Origin: Alteromonas sp. ASW11-130
GTDB lineage: Bacteria; Pseudomonadota; Gammaproteobacteria; Enterobacterales; Alteromonadaceae
DNA length: 43,817 nt
Assembly: GCF_026183735.1 (NCBI RefSeq)
Contig: NZ_JAPFRE010000037.1
Location: 1-43,817 of the forward strand
Reading direction: 5' to 3'
Positions 20,201 through 28,273 of this stretch are shown here, piece after piece. The notes under the pieces are model-generated. The model worked only from the letters and a program-made list of their open reading frames with translations, had not been told where the DNA came from and searched no databases. Made by a program: the position numbers and the translations under genes. How positions within the stretch are numbered: position 1 is the first letter of the stretch; every line of letters begins with the position of its first letter.

Positions 20201-21599
20201 CGCTGGTATTTCCTTATTTTTGTTCATCTTTAGTTTTTTAGCTGTTTTCTATTATATTTGTCGTGAAATGATCGGGCGAAGGTTTTTAGGCGTGGATTTG
20301 TCAGATGATTTCCGTTCTCGGCAGTATCATTACGAACAACAGTCAGACATTCAACGTTTAATAAAGAAGCTTTCTGAGCCCCGAAGTGGCGTCCAACATG
20401 CGTTAATTTTGCGACCTACACGTAAGCACATAGCTTCGTTGCTTAATTCGGTAGCACCCAGACTATTTAAACAAAAAGTACTCGACTTACATGCCTTGTT
20501 GATGAATGACTCTCTTTGCCTGAGTAGCGAAAACGGTGACGATACAAAGGCATTGCAGGGAGGGGCGAGCTCTGAGCCACACAGCATAGTGCGGCTTAAA
20601 ACAGGATTACAAAATAACGTGCACCAACACGATGTTCTGGTGTTGAAAAATTTGGGTGCAATAGCCTTTAACGCAGAGTTTAGAAAACGAGCGTTGCAAT
20701 TTATTGAGTTTGCTATGGCTCAGCCATCTTTAAGTATTATCATTCTTGCTGACGTTTCGCCTTTATATAAACTTACCCAACAATATGCTTATCCAAATAT
20801 AGTCGATGGTCAAATAGCCTCGCAAGGAGAGCGTATTCTGTGGTCAAACATTTTTTCCCGTTTCAGTAAATACTACGACTGGAACCCAACACAAGAGCAA
20901 ACTATTAAGTTATCGCCAAATATTTTGACAATATTGGAAAATGAAACGTCCTGTTGGCCGGAAATGGGGCGAATTGCATTTGAATTTTATGAGTATCATT
21001 ACACTCAACGCTTAAGCTCTGAAGAGCAACAACGTGTCAATCAGCAGGTGGAAGAAAGTAAAAAGAAGGAAAAAACGTTGGCGTTTTATCAGGTCACAGC
21101 GTTCAAAGAATCAGTAGAACACTACTGGTCAGCCCAACAGTTGTATAATTTTTTATGCGAACACGCTGGCGCTATTTTCCGGTATCGTTGGGAACAATGT
21201 ACCAAGCACGAACGCATGTTGCTGTATAATTTGGCAACTGACCACTTAGCTAACCCGCTGGGGTATGGGCCACTATCGCACCTAATCAGGCGAGGATACA
21301 TCATAAAACGAGCTATATGGCGCATCGGCAGTGAAAGTTTTAAAAATTTCATTCTTACTGCGGAAAGCAATGAAATTTTCAAACGTTGGTTATTGGAATC
21401 TGAAGAAAGTATCTGGCGCTATGCCCGTATACCGATTTTTACTTTCATTATCGTGCTGGCGGGAGTGATGATCTATAGCGCTACTGAGGCAATTGAACCG
21501 GTCCTAGGCCTTTTAACCGCGCTGCTAACGTTATTGCCCCTGATACTGAAAAATTCCACCAGGTTTAAAAACGCAAGTTCCGAGACCCCTGGGAAATAA
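17241..21599 (+). CDS. Giant gene 3: 1452-aa polytopic membrane protein with cache-like sensor domains
   Basis: I do not recognise the full-length family. Predicted membrane spans are at about 9-31, 305-327, 340-361, 647-673, 694-715, 717-740, 750-770, 783-800, 822-848, 989-1012 and a C-terminal pair at 1397-1437. Three large loops (about 32-304, 362-646 and 849-988) would be periplasmic, and each contains paired cysteines. Loop 2 looks like a double cache (PDC) sensor, with HREYFKAI near 464 and PWTLVIIHEK at its end. The cytosolic part (1013-1395) resembles an AAA/STAND-type fold. HALILRPTRKH sits where a P-loop would be but lacks GK[ST]. DVLVLKNLGAI and SIIILADVSPL resemble Walker B and sensor strands. 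A winged-helix-like part follows. A start with AGGGGG about 10 bases upstream is acceptable. It follows gene 2 by 186 bp. Confidence 0.85.
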   Translation: MQQPKRNYTGLIAILVSISVSLGIGMTLYYFKTQQNELVQNQLHFSELGLLSNDILNAFSQIQTLTDLNHKILLENCPIELDTYTSEEQQANRKVCEEQIDAQTKGLALISQESPTLRHIQTERYCQQGNEKIDSDSVSYSLIKAEGTQNRSDNRYQFLSSFRCLSFKVPLHDFISTKLNHLSLVALVGRRGQVLSTFRNQEDTYQHSLSFNNIAALLQPLLEADKEDLSSSAQDTETVSPVATTKGYSTFIEHPIGGVRYRVYFTPVNVPPKLEDEEIVDGKLYLVGIRPYQEISVAKLYVPPQVATAIIVGLMLVIVALPLIKLRFVSHKYCFKKSDAQLISLGLLLLVGFSAIYGVSLIIQREMTMRVDNNAAIGFQHIKNNFKTEVIAVTKQARDYAKCINYKDISAATNRIFTKPCPQATSPIVPNLESLFKANEKGDISNLIYRTHEKFARNTRPNIAHREYFKAINEQKAWHLPNMGQTQRKDEQFFIQRIFNIADSRKSSQFGWSLPNEFDNGNNQVKVLSGSVNLQSLKTPLLPRNMKFVVFDTPSGEVLYSSNDTDSLVENFYIASDNSPLLRQFLVSNRNGHTTISEYRDVSRGGSYPFKVSGSYHGREVDYYVGKLMNELPWTLVIIHEKQELQYISMIAILFAMVLLTLLMLVAFVVIRVTFNWMPWQSMLLYRKTKTYVYFPFSLLVVLMIIVQLVIIFYVQDLILHIFLGLLSLLIILRMASLYLFPNRRLKRVTGLGIVLSTLVIIPYAVWRLTDSAYLVGVSEAEWISLCLMLLSTGGGFCWFHHKYKKSLARARRRDIKQNIRGYAFHILALLLAISFVPAVLFITTNYNYLYQQLARLEQFELNHRSQQRLQNLNEYFNYIGHPGFANKCEFVVNAFKDFNSNETDKTCLHPNLDTSDRWPVFWEGGQENMRKGSAYLEWEIFDFAVAAIDYTLQLKVLNYLREQGGATPLAGITIPTHTLLKHSLNSAGISLFLFIFSFLAVFYYICREMIGRRFLGVDLSDDFRSRQYHYEQQSDIQRLIKKLSEPRSGVQHALILRPTRKHIASLLNSVAPRLFKQKVLDLHALLMNDSLCLSSENGDDTKALQGGASSEPHSIVRLKTGLQNNVHQHDVLVLKNLGAIAFNAEFRKRALQFIEFAMAQPSLSIIILADVSPLYKLTQQYAYPNIVDGQIASQGERILWSNIFSRFSKYYDWNPTQEQTIKLSPNILTILENETSCWPEMGRIAFEFYEYHYTQRLSSEEQQRVNQQVEESKKKEKTLAFYQVTAFKESVEHYWSAQQLYNFLCEHAGAIFRYRWEQCTKHERMLLYNLATDHLANPLGYGPLSHLIRRGYIIKRAIWRIGSESFKNFILTAESNEIFKRWLLESEESIWRYARIPIFTFIIVLAGVMIYSATEAIEPVLGLLTALLTLLPLILKNSTRFKNASSETPGK

Positions 21600-21634
21600 T
21601 GCTAGCGAACTTTCAACAAAAGCATGCACCAGGC

Positions 21635-21718
21635 CGCCATCCCGAAACACCAAGTCGTCACCCCGAAACACCAGGTCGTCATCCCGAAACACCACATCGT
21701 CATCCCGAAACACCACAT
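21635..21718. repeat. Four tandem copies of a 21-bp unit
   Basis: Units begin at 21635, 21656, 21677 and 21698. The core of each is CGTCATCCCGAAACACCA plus a variable three bases (AGT, GGT, CAT, CAT). Further copies are at 21886-21906 (one), 22074-22115 (two) and 22286-22306 (one, degenerate). The 21-bp length is three-divisible, which creates a short open frame encoding repeated RHPETPx; I regard that frame as accidental. Confidence 0.9.
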
Positions 21719-22333
21719 CGTCATCCCCATGACAATCGGGACCTCCTTAACTGTTGTAGAAAGCGCAGACACCCTAGGTGACTTCGACTCATAGGATAAT
21801 TTCTACCTTTAGTGTATAACGAAGGAGATCGTGATTTTCATCACGATGACGGGATTTTTCAAACGTTCGTTGCAACACTCCAAGTCGTCACCCCGAAACA
21901 CCAGGTCGTCATCCCGATGACAATCGGGACCTCCTTAACTGTTGTAGAAAGCGAAAACACATTAGGTAGCTTCGACTCGCAGGTTAATTTTTAGCTTTTA
22001 TGTATAACGAAGGAGATCGTGATTTTCATCACGATGACGGTATTTTCCAAAAGTTCGTTGTAACACTCCAAGTCGTCACCCCGAAACACCAGGTCGTCAC
22101 CCCGAAACACCACATCGTCATCCCGATGACAATCGGGACCTCCTTAACTGTTGTAGAAAGCGAAAAAAAAACCTTAGGTTGCGTTAACTCGCAGGTTAAT
22201 TTTTAGCTTTTATGTATAACGAAGGAGATCGTGATTTTCATCACGATGACGGTATTTTCCAAACATTCGTTGCAACACTCCAAGTCGTCATCCCGAAACT
22301 CCAAGTCGTCGTCCCGATGATGGTAATCGTTAT
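21719..22333. repeat. Three ~190-bp tandem units carrying two palindromes each
   Basis: Long units start at 21721, 21909 and 22118, with a truncated fourth at 22309. Lengths are 188, 209 and 191 bp; the 21-bp difference equals one extra short unit. Each contains hairpin TCCCGAT-GACA-ATCGGGA (altered in the first copy), the conserved CCTCCTTAACTGTTGTAGAA, and hairpin ATCGTGAT-TTTC-ATCACGAT. Each is followed by the stretch ending TTCGTTG(C/T)AACACTCCAAG before the next 21-bp array. A relative sits at 43758-43795. It is probably a genus-specific intergenic repeat that could affect transcript ends; no coding is supported. Confidence 0.9.
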
Positions 22334-22436
22334 GTGGTGAAGCTTGAACTTCGGTGAAATAACTAAGCCGAGCGGTAGAACGGTTTATTTATGGATTACC
22401 ATGAATTCCAAATATGAAGCTGATGAATAAATTCAC

Positions 22437-23261
22437 TTAACTACCGCTAACTAACTGGACTAATATTTCCACCACAGACGTCCGGTTTTCAAACGCCACT
22501 CCAATATGCCGTGTCAAACACACCCCCTTCACTGGACGACAGACAATATCATTAAGATAATCAGCATTTTCAGCTACAGGTATAAAGGCGCAGCCCACAC
22601 CGGCTTTAACTAAACCAATGGCGTAATCTATCGTTTGGATGCGAGCGCGTATGTCGGGAAGTATATGGGCCTGGCTAAGTGCTTCTCTGAGTAAGTTCCA
22701 TCCTTCACACGGCTCTCGCTGAATAAAAGCCACGTTGGCTAAATCGGATATATCTATCTCTTCTTTTAGGCTCAGAGGGTGGTCCATTGGCATTACCCAT
22801 TGGAAATCGTCTTGCCACATGGATACAAAGTCTTCATGGGTCTTTAATAGCTCATAATTGATAATTCTTGCATCACACTTCTCCTCTGGAGGAACCAAGG
22901 TAAGTTCCAATGCATTCACTTGGGAGGTAAAACGTTTTAGAACATCACTTATGCGCGCGACCCCAAGCCCTTTAACAAGTCCCAGCCGGAATGGTTGTTT
23001 GGGGTTTTCTTCCTTTAGCAGGTACTTTATGGCTGCGGCTTGACCAAGCAATTGTTGGGCTAAAGGGTAGAGTTGATGGCCCGCTTGTGTAGGTTTCACC
23101 CCTCGCGGATAACGAACGAACAGCGGTTTGGACAAGCTTGCTTCCAGTAGTTTTATCGCTGCTGAAATAGAAGGTTGAGCGATATATTGACGCTTTGAGG
23201 CGGCACTGAAGCTGCCCGTTTCGTAAACAGAAACAAAGTATCTGAGATTGCGTAAATCCAT
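22437..23261 (-). CDS. LysR-type transcriptional regulator
   Basis: 274 aa, slightly shorter than the usual ~300. The N-terminal winged HTH covers residues 1-60 (MDLRNLRYFVSVYETGSFSA, then AQPSISAAIKLLEASL and the KPLFVR wing). The C-terminal part, from about 90, is the periplasmic-binding-like co-inducer domain. The gene is divergent from gcdH with 128 bp between start codons, the standard arrangement for a LysR regulator of the adjacent catabolic operon. A likely ligand would be a pathway intermediate such as glutarate or glutaryl-CoA; this is inference from position. Confidence 0.93.
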   Translation of the reverse strand: MDLRNLRYFVSVYETGSFSAASKRQYIAQPSISAAIKLLEASLSKPLFVRYPRGVKPTQAGHQLYPLAQQLLGQAAAIKYLLKEENPKQPFRLGLVKGLGVARISDVLKRFTSQVNALELTLVPPEEKCDARIINYELLKTHEDFVSMWQDDFQWVMPMDHPLSLKEEIDISDLANVAFIQREPCEGWNLLREALSQAHILPDIRARIQTIDYAIGLVKAGVGCAFIPVAENADYLNDIVCRPVKGVCLTRHIGVAFENRTSVVEILVQLVSGS

Positions 23262-23311
23262 AGATAAAAACTATAACATCTAAAGTTAATTAATATTATT
23301 CCTCTAGCATT

Positions 23312-23325
23312 ATAATCGCTATTAT
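23312..23325. promoter_or_regulatory. Candidate LysR-type binding site in the divergent promoter region
   Basis: The palindrome ATAAT-CGCT-ATTAT lies midway between the LysR regulator and gcdH starts and fits the T-N11-A type of LTTR box. The surrounding 128 bp are very AT-rich. The assignment is by position and symmetry only. Confidence 0.5.
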
Positions 23326-23389
23326 CATTTTTTTAACATTTAAAACGTGTTAAAACATATTAATAACTGGTTTTTCAATAGGTAATAGT

Positions 23390-24574
23390 ATGGCATCAGC
23401 AAAACCCGCATTTAATTGGCAAGACCCGTTGTCAATGGACTCCATGTTGACCGAAGATGAGAGAATGATGCGCGACAGCGCGCACCAATTCTGCCAGGAA
23501 AGACTGATGACGCGTGTGCTTGAAGCTAACCGTCACGAACGTTTTGACCGCGAAATTATGAACGAGATGGGTGAGCTGGGGTTGCTGGGGTGTACGCTTC
23601 CGGCCAAATACGGTTGCGCTGAAGTCAATAACGTTGCCTATGGGCTGATTGCGCGTGAAGTTGAGCGTGTGGACAGTGGGTACCGCAGTGCTATGAGTGT
23701 TCAATCTTCACTCGTTATGTATCCCATATTCACATACGGTACCGAAGAACAGCGCGAGCGATACTTGCCCAAGCTAGCTACCGGAGAATGGGTGGGATGT
23801 TTTGGCTTAACCGAACCTGATTCAGGCTCGGACCCAGCGAGTATGTCCACACGCGCCACTAAAGTGGATGGAGGCTATAAAATCACTGGCTCCAAAATGT
23901 GGATCACCAATTCACCCATTGCAGATGTATTTGTAGTGTGGGCGAAGCTTGATGGCGTTATCCGTGGCTTTGTACTTGAAAAAGGAATGGACGGCCTAAG
24001 TGCACCGAAAATTGAAGGTAAGTTTTCTTTGCGAGCTTCCATCACAGGTGAGATTGTCATGGACAATGTGTTTGTGCCCGAAGAGAACATGTTTCCTGAG
24101 GTAACGGGTTTGAGGGGGCCTTTTGGCTGTCTGAACAAGGCCCGTTATGGCATCGCATGGGGATCATTAGGGGCCGCAGAATTTTGTTGGCACGCAGCAC
24201 GTCAGTATTGTTTGGATCGCAAACAATTTGGCAGGCCTCTAGCGGCAACTCAGCTTATACAGAAAAAGCTGGCGGACATGCAAACAGAAATCACCATAGG
24301 TTTAATGGCGTGCGTGCAAGCAGGTCGAATGATGGATGAAAACCGCCTCGCGCCAGAAGCGATCAGCCTAATCAAACGTAACTCGTGTGGTAAGGCACTG
24401 GAGATAGCCCGAATAGCGCGAGATATGCATGGCGGTAACGGCATAGCTGACGAGTTTCACGTAATACGACATGTTATGAATTTGGAGGCGGTCAATACGT
24501 ATGAAGGCACACATGATGTGCACGCATTAATTTTGGGTCGCGCTCAAACCGGATTGCAGGCATTTTCAGGTTAA
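23390..24574 (+). CDS. gcdH: Glutaryl-CoA dehydrogenase (acyl-CoA dehydrogenase family)
   Basis: 394 aa, the typical length. It is an FAD enzyme that oxidises and decarboxylates glutaryl-CoA to crotonyl-CoA in lysine, tryptophan or glutarate breakdown. The family motifs [15 protein letters not shown] (about 144) and [18 protein letters not shown] line the flavin and substrate. [35 protein letters not shown] and [11 protein letters not shown] are characteristic of the glutaryl-CoA branch. The catalytic Glu is in [15 protein letters not shown] (about 371). The SD AGGT lies upstream of the ATG. It heads a three-gene operon and is divergent from the LysR regulator, suggesting LysR control. Confidence 0.94.
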   Translation: MASAKPAFNWQDPLSMDSMLTEDERMMRDSAHQFCQERLMTRVLEANRHERFDREIMNEMGELGLLGCTLPAKYGCAEVNNVAYGLIAREVERVDSGYRSAMSVQSSLVMYPIFTYGTEEQRERYLPKLATGEWVGCFGLTEPDSGSDPASMSTRATKVDGGYKITGSKMWITNSPIADVFVVWAKLDGVIRGFVLEKGMDGLSAPKIEGKFSLRASITGEIVMDNVFVPEENMFPEVTGLRGPFGCLNKARYGIAWGSLGAAEFCWHAARQYCLDRKQFGRPLAATQLIQKKLADMQTEITIGLMACVQAGRMMDENRLAPEAISLIKRNSCGKALEIARIARDMHGGNGIADEFHVIRHVMNLEAVNTYEGTHDVHALILGRAQTGLQAFSG

Positions 24575-24649
24575 TTACCTGAAGGCTTACGCCCTTTCCC
24601 CTCGGGCGTAAGCTGCCTGCATATTTTTCACTGTTGTAAGGATATAGCT

Positions 24650-26890
24650 ATGCAAGATCGCAATGCTCGGCTTGATCAACAATTCATTGAAGCTGTTACC
24701 AAGGAAACATTTCCACCCTCAAATATTCAGTTAACCTCCCAAGGGGTTGGTTTATCCAAAGAAAGGTTGATAGATTTGTTTGAAACACAGGCTATGAGCC
24801 GTCATCTGGACTTACGCTCCAGGCTGATGCAAAAAGAAGGGAACAGTTTCTATACCATCGGCAGTGCCGGGCATGAAGGAAATGCCGCAGTAGCATTGGC
24901 GGCTAGACCAAGCGACATGGCGTTTTTGCACTACAGAAGTGGCGCATTTGTTATTCAGCGAAGTAAGCAAAAGTCTGGGCAGACGCCTTTATACGATATG
25001 CTACTTAGTTTTAGTGCTTCCGCAGAAGATCCGGTCTCGGGGGGACGGCATAAGGTGCTGGGTAGTAAAGACTTATTTATTCCGCCTCAAACAAGTACCA
25101 TCGCTTCTCATCTGCCAAAGGCTGTGGGTGCAGCATTCTCTGTAACGCTATCGCGCAAGGTTCCCGCTCTCTATACTATTCCCCAAGACGGTGTAGTGAT
25201 ATGTAATTTCGGCGACGCTTCTGCTAATCACTCTACCGCTCAGGGCGCATTTAATGCAGCAAGTTGGGCGGCGTTTCAGTCTGTACCGTTGCCCATTGTT
25301 TTTCTATGTGAAGACAATGGCATCGGAATTTCAACGGCTACACCAAAAGGTTGGATACAAGCTAATTTTGAAGGTCGTCCTGGCCTGGAATACATTCAAT
25401 GTGACGGTTTGAACGTACTGGATACCTATCAAAAAGCAGCTAGGGCGATGCATATTGCCCGTAAACACCATAAACCCGTATTTTTACATATGCGAACCGT
25501 CAGATTGTTAGGTCATGCAGGCTCAGACGCCGAATTCGTTTATCGTAGTGAAGAACGCATTAGTGAAATTGAAGCCCAGGACCCGTTGTTACACACTGCA
25601 CGTCTGCTAAGAGAAGCCGAAGCCCTCACTTCTGAAGAGATCGTTTCGTTGTATAAAGATATAGCAAAACGAATAGAACGGGTAAGTAATGACGCAGCAA
25701 AAAGACCTCGTCTTTCTAATGCGGCGAAGGTTAAACATAGCATCATTCCGCACGAAAAGTTACCAAGCTCAGCAATCCAAGTGAAGGATGCGCAACGTAA
25801 AGGGTTGTTTTCCCATGACAAGCATAACCTGTTAAAAAAACAACATATGGCCAAATTGTTGAACTGGGCCCTGTTGGACATTATGGCCAGCTATGAAAAT
25901 ACGGTTTTATTTGGGGAAGATGTTGCTCGAAAAGGGGGGGTATACAATGTCACCACTAAGCTATTAGATAAGTTTGGGCCTAGAAGAGTCATTGATACCT
26001 TATTAGACGAGCAATCCATATTGGGAATGGCTATTGGTCTAGCCCACAATGGGTTTCTTCCTATTCCGGAAATTCAGTTTCTAGCTTACGTACATAACGC
26101 AGAAGACCAGATCCGTGGTGAAGCTGCTACGTTACCGTTCTTTTCAAACGGCCAGTACACCAACCCTATGGTGATACGCATCGCAGGGCTAGCCTATCAA
26201 AAAGGGTTTGGCGGACACTTTCATAATGACAACTCGTTTGCTGTATTTAGGGATATTCCCGGCGTGATCTTAGCGTGTCCTTCCAATGGGGCCGATGCGG
26301 TAGAAATGATGCGCACAGCGGTTCGGCTTGCGCAGGAACAGCAACGGTTAGTCATTTTCTTAGAACCTATTGCGCTTTATATGAAGAAAGATTTGCATAC
26401 GGAGGGGGATAATTTATGGTCGTTCGAGTATGTGCCGCCCGCCCAGTCTACCCCTATGGAATTGGGAGAACTTGGCGTGTATGGCCATGGAACGGATCTT
26501 TGTATTCTCACTTATGGCAATGGATATTATCTAAGTCGTCAAGCCGAGAAAATTTTGGCTGAAAAGGGCGTGAACATAAAAATTATTGATTTGCGCTGGT
26601 TAGCGCCTTTAAACGAAGAAGCGATTCTGAGTGAAATACAAAGCTATAAACATATTTTAATTGTAGACGAGTGTCGTAAAACAGGCTCAATAAGTGAAGC
26701 GCTGACCACCCTGATCATTGAGGCACAATCCACAAGTGATACTTTACCCAATATACAACGGATTACCGCAGAAGATTGTTTCATTCCTTTAGGTACTGCT
26801 TGTTACGAAGTATTACCGAAGGTAGAACATATCGTCGAGCGTGGATTAGAAATGATAGGGAAAGCGCCAGCGTTGCGTTCGGTAGGATAG
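24650..26890 (+). CDS. Fused E1 alpha-beta subunit of a 2-oxoacid dehydrogenase
   Basis: 746 aa combining both halves of a branched-chain/pyruvate-type E1. Residues ~30-370 are the alpha half. Its thiamine diphosphate motif starts with GDASANHSTAQGAF (about 187) and ends in CEDNGIGIS; HYRSGAF lies near the active site. Residues ~395-746 are the beta half, with VLFGEDVARKGGVYNVT, DTLLDEQSILGMAIGLA and the C-terminal transketolase domain (IIDLRWLAPLNEEAI). The enzyme decarboxylates a 2-oxoacid and passes the acyl group to a lipoyl E2. No E2 or E3 is encoded nearby, so it must borrow them. Next to gcdH, 2-oxoadipate (which would give glutaryl-CoA) is a reasonable guess, but branched-chain acids are not excluded. 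Confidence 0.85.
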   Translation: MQDRNARLDQQFIEAVTKETFPPSNIQLTSQGVGLSKERLIDLFETQAMSRHLDLRSRLMQKEGNSFYTIGSAGHEGNAAVALAARPSDMAFLHYRSGAFVIQRSKQKSGQTPLYDMLLSFSASAEDPVSGGRHKVLGSKDLFIPPQTSTIASHLPKAVGAAFSVTLSRKVPALYTIPQDGVVICNFGDASANHSTAQGAFNAASWAAFQSVPLPIVFLCEDNGIGISTATPKGWIQANFEGRPGLEYIQCDGLNVLDTYQKAARAMHIARKHHKPVFLHMRTVRLLGHAGSDAEFVYRSEERISEIEAQDPLLHTARLLREAEALTSEEIVSLYKDIAKRIERVSNDAAKRPRLSNAAKVKHSIIPHEKLPSSAIQVKDAQRKGLFSHDKHNLLKKQHMAKLLNWALLDIMASYENTVLFGEDVARKGGVYNVTTKLLDKFGPRRVIDTLLDEQSILGMAIGLAHNGFLPIPEIQFLAYVHNAEDQIRGEAATLPFFSNGQYTNPMVIRIAGLAYQKGFGGHFHNDNSFAVFRDIPGVILACPSNGADAVEMMRTAVRLAQEQQRLVIFLEPIALYMKKDLHTEGDNLWSFEYVPPAQSTPMELGELGVYGHGTDLCILTYGNGYYLSRQAEKILAEKGVNIKIIDLRWLAPLNEEAILSEIQSYKHILIVDECRKTGSISEALTTLIIEAQSTSDTLPNIQRITAEDCFIPLGTACYEVLPKVEHIVERGLEMIGKAPALRSVG

Positions 26891-26902
26891 GAGTAGTCAT
26901 CA

Positions 26903-27949
26903 GTGAATCAAACTAAGCAAACTGCTGTGGTCGTATGCCCAGGGCGTGGTACTTACAATAAGGCGGAACTTGGCTACCTTAAGCGATACCATTCAGATAA
27001 AAAGGGAATTATTGATGTTATTGATGGCCAGCGTCGTGAAAAAGGCCAACCGACCATCACGCAGCTAGATAGTATGGATAGGTACAATTTGCAAAAACAT
27101 ACTGCGGGAGAAAATGCCTCGTCTTTGATATACGCGTGTGCAGCCTGTGATTTTGCTGACATCAATCGTGACCAGTACGACATCGTAGCGGTAACAGGCA
27201 ACTCAATGGGCTGGTATATCGCACTTGCTGTTGCTCAGGCGCTCAAAGCTCCAGACTCCGCAACGTTAATTAATACCATGGGGTCCATGATGAGAAGTGG
27301 TCTCATTGGCGGACAGCTAATCTATCCGGTGACTGATGAGAACTGGCAATATGATAGCGAAAAGGCACAGCTGGTTTGCGCACTATTAGAAGAAGCCAGT
27401 GCAGAAGGCGGGGAGGGAGCGCTTTATTTGTCCATTGCATTGGGAGGTTATGTGGTATTAGGTGGAAATGAAGAAGGCCTCGCATTAGCCCAAAACCGTC
27501 TACCCAGAGTTGATGATACCTACCCAATGAGATTGTATAACCATGCAGCGTTTCATACACCGCTATTGAATGATATTTCTATAAGAGCGAAACAAGCGCT
27601 TCCGTCTACTATGTTTGTAAAGCCCTCATTGCCTTTAATCGACGGCGAAGGACGGGTTTGGCAGCCATTTTCCACAGATACGCAGGCACTTTGGGACTAC
27701 ACCCTTGGGACACAAGTGGTAGCCCCTTACGATTTTTCTAAGGCGATTGAAGTGGCAATTAAAGAGTTTGCTCCGGATAAGATAATCGTTACAGGCCCGG
27801 GAACTACATTAGGAGGCGCTATTGGCCAGTGCCTGGTTAAGCATAAGTGGCAAGGTATGAACAGCAAAGGAGATTTTATTCAAAGACAGCAGTCTGACCC
27901 GTTTCTCCTGGCGATGGGAATGGAAACACAAAGGTCGCTAGCTGTATAA
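26903..27949 (+). CDS. FabD-like acyltransferase with an altered substrate-binding position
   Basis: 348 aa from a GTG start with TAGGAG upstream, 12 bp after the E1 gene. It has the malonyl-CoA:ACP transacylase (FabD) fold. The nucleophile Ser101 is in GNSMGW (GHSLGE in FabD), and the catalytic His218 is in HAAFHTPLL. The position 25 residues after the Ser, where E. coli FabD has Arg117 that binds the malonyl carboxylate, is Met126 here, so the acyl donor may not be malonyl-CoA. An N-terminal ~95 residues are longer than in FabD and start with CPGRGTYNKAEL. The genes gcdH, E1 and this one form one operon ending at the terminator at 27979. Its exact reaction is unknown. Confidence 0.8.
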   Translation: MNQTKQTAVVVCPGRGTYNKAELGYLKRYHSDKKGIIDVIDGQRREKGQPTITQLDSMDRYNLQKHTAGENASSLIYACAACDFADINRDQYDIVAVTGNSMGWYIALAVAQALKAPDSATLINTMGSMMRSGLIGGQLIYPVTDENWQYDSEKAQLVCALLEEASAEGGEGALYLSIALGGYVVLGGNEEGLALAQNRLPRVDDTYPMRLYNHAAFHTPLLNDISIRAKQALPSTMFVKPSLPLIDGEGRVWQPFSTDTQALWDYTLGTQVVAPYDFSKAIEVAIKEFAPDKIIVTGPGTTLGGAIGQCLVKHKWQGMNSKGDFIQRQQSDPFLLAMGMETQRSLAV

Positions 27950-27978
27950 ACGATAGCGGATGCGTCAGTCTGGCAAAA

Positions 27979-28005
27979 AAATCGCCGCATTAGCGGCGGT
28001 TTTTG
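27979..28005 (+). terminator. Intrinsic terminator of the gcdH operon
   Basis: The stem CGCCGC-ATTA-GCGGCG is followed by GGTTTTT, beginning 30 bp after the acyltransferase stop, and is preceded by an A-tract. It is a classic rho-independent form and could also act on the opposite strand. Confidence 0.88.
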
Positions 28006-28273
28006 CGAATCAATGTTGACCATTCAATATGTGTTTTTCGTTGCAATTTTCACTCATCCCGTCACCGGATCACAACATGAATTTTTTCCTCCGGCCACCC
28101 CTTTATCCACTTTCGAACTGTTTCCATTCCGCTTCATTTCGTCTTCTTGTTGGTTTTCAAAATTTGTTCTGTCAAAAATGACAATGCTCTTGTTAAGCCA
28201 GCTTTGACGCTGCGGGATGGTATTAATGACTTCTCGCTTAGACTCGGCCTACGCAAGTCCAACTCAGCAATGT
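28006..28273. other. Non-coding stretch between terminator and pseudogene
   Basis: No gene, RNA or clear repeat is visible. Short frames on both strands lack ribosome-binding sites and family resemblance. With the terminator region, the gene-free interval after 27949 is about 324 bp. Confidence 0.6.

Noticed and set aside
21599..21781. Short plus-strand frame with repeated RHPETPx heptads starting at the giant gene 3 stop codon
   Set aside because: It is created by the 21-bp DNA repeat. Equivalent arrays downstream do not keep the frame, and no independent coding signal exists.
21812..22206. Two near-identical ~60-68 codon frames inside the repeat units
   Set aside because: They are copies of the tandem repeat with indels and poly-A length changes. 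GAAGGAG follows rather than precedes the ATG.
21635..22333. Possible CRISPR array
   Set aside because: The short units are directly adjacent with no unique spacers, and the long units are near-identical throughout; no cas genes are present.
28013..28207. 64-codon plus-strand frame after the terminator
   Set aside because: It follows directly on the terminator hairpin without an SD and resembles nothing recognisable.
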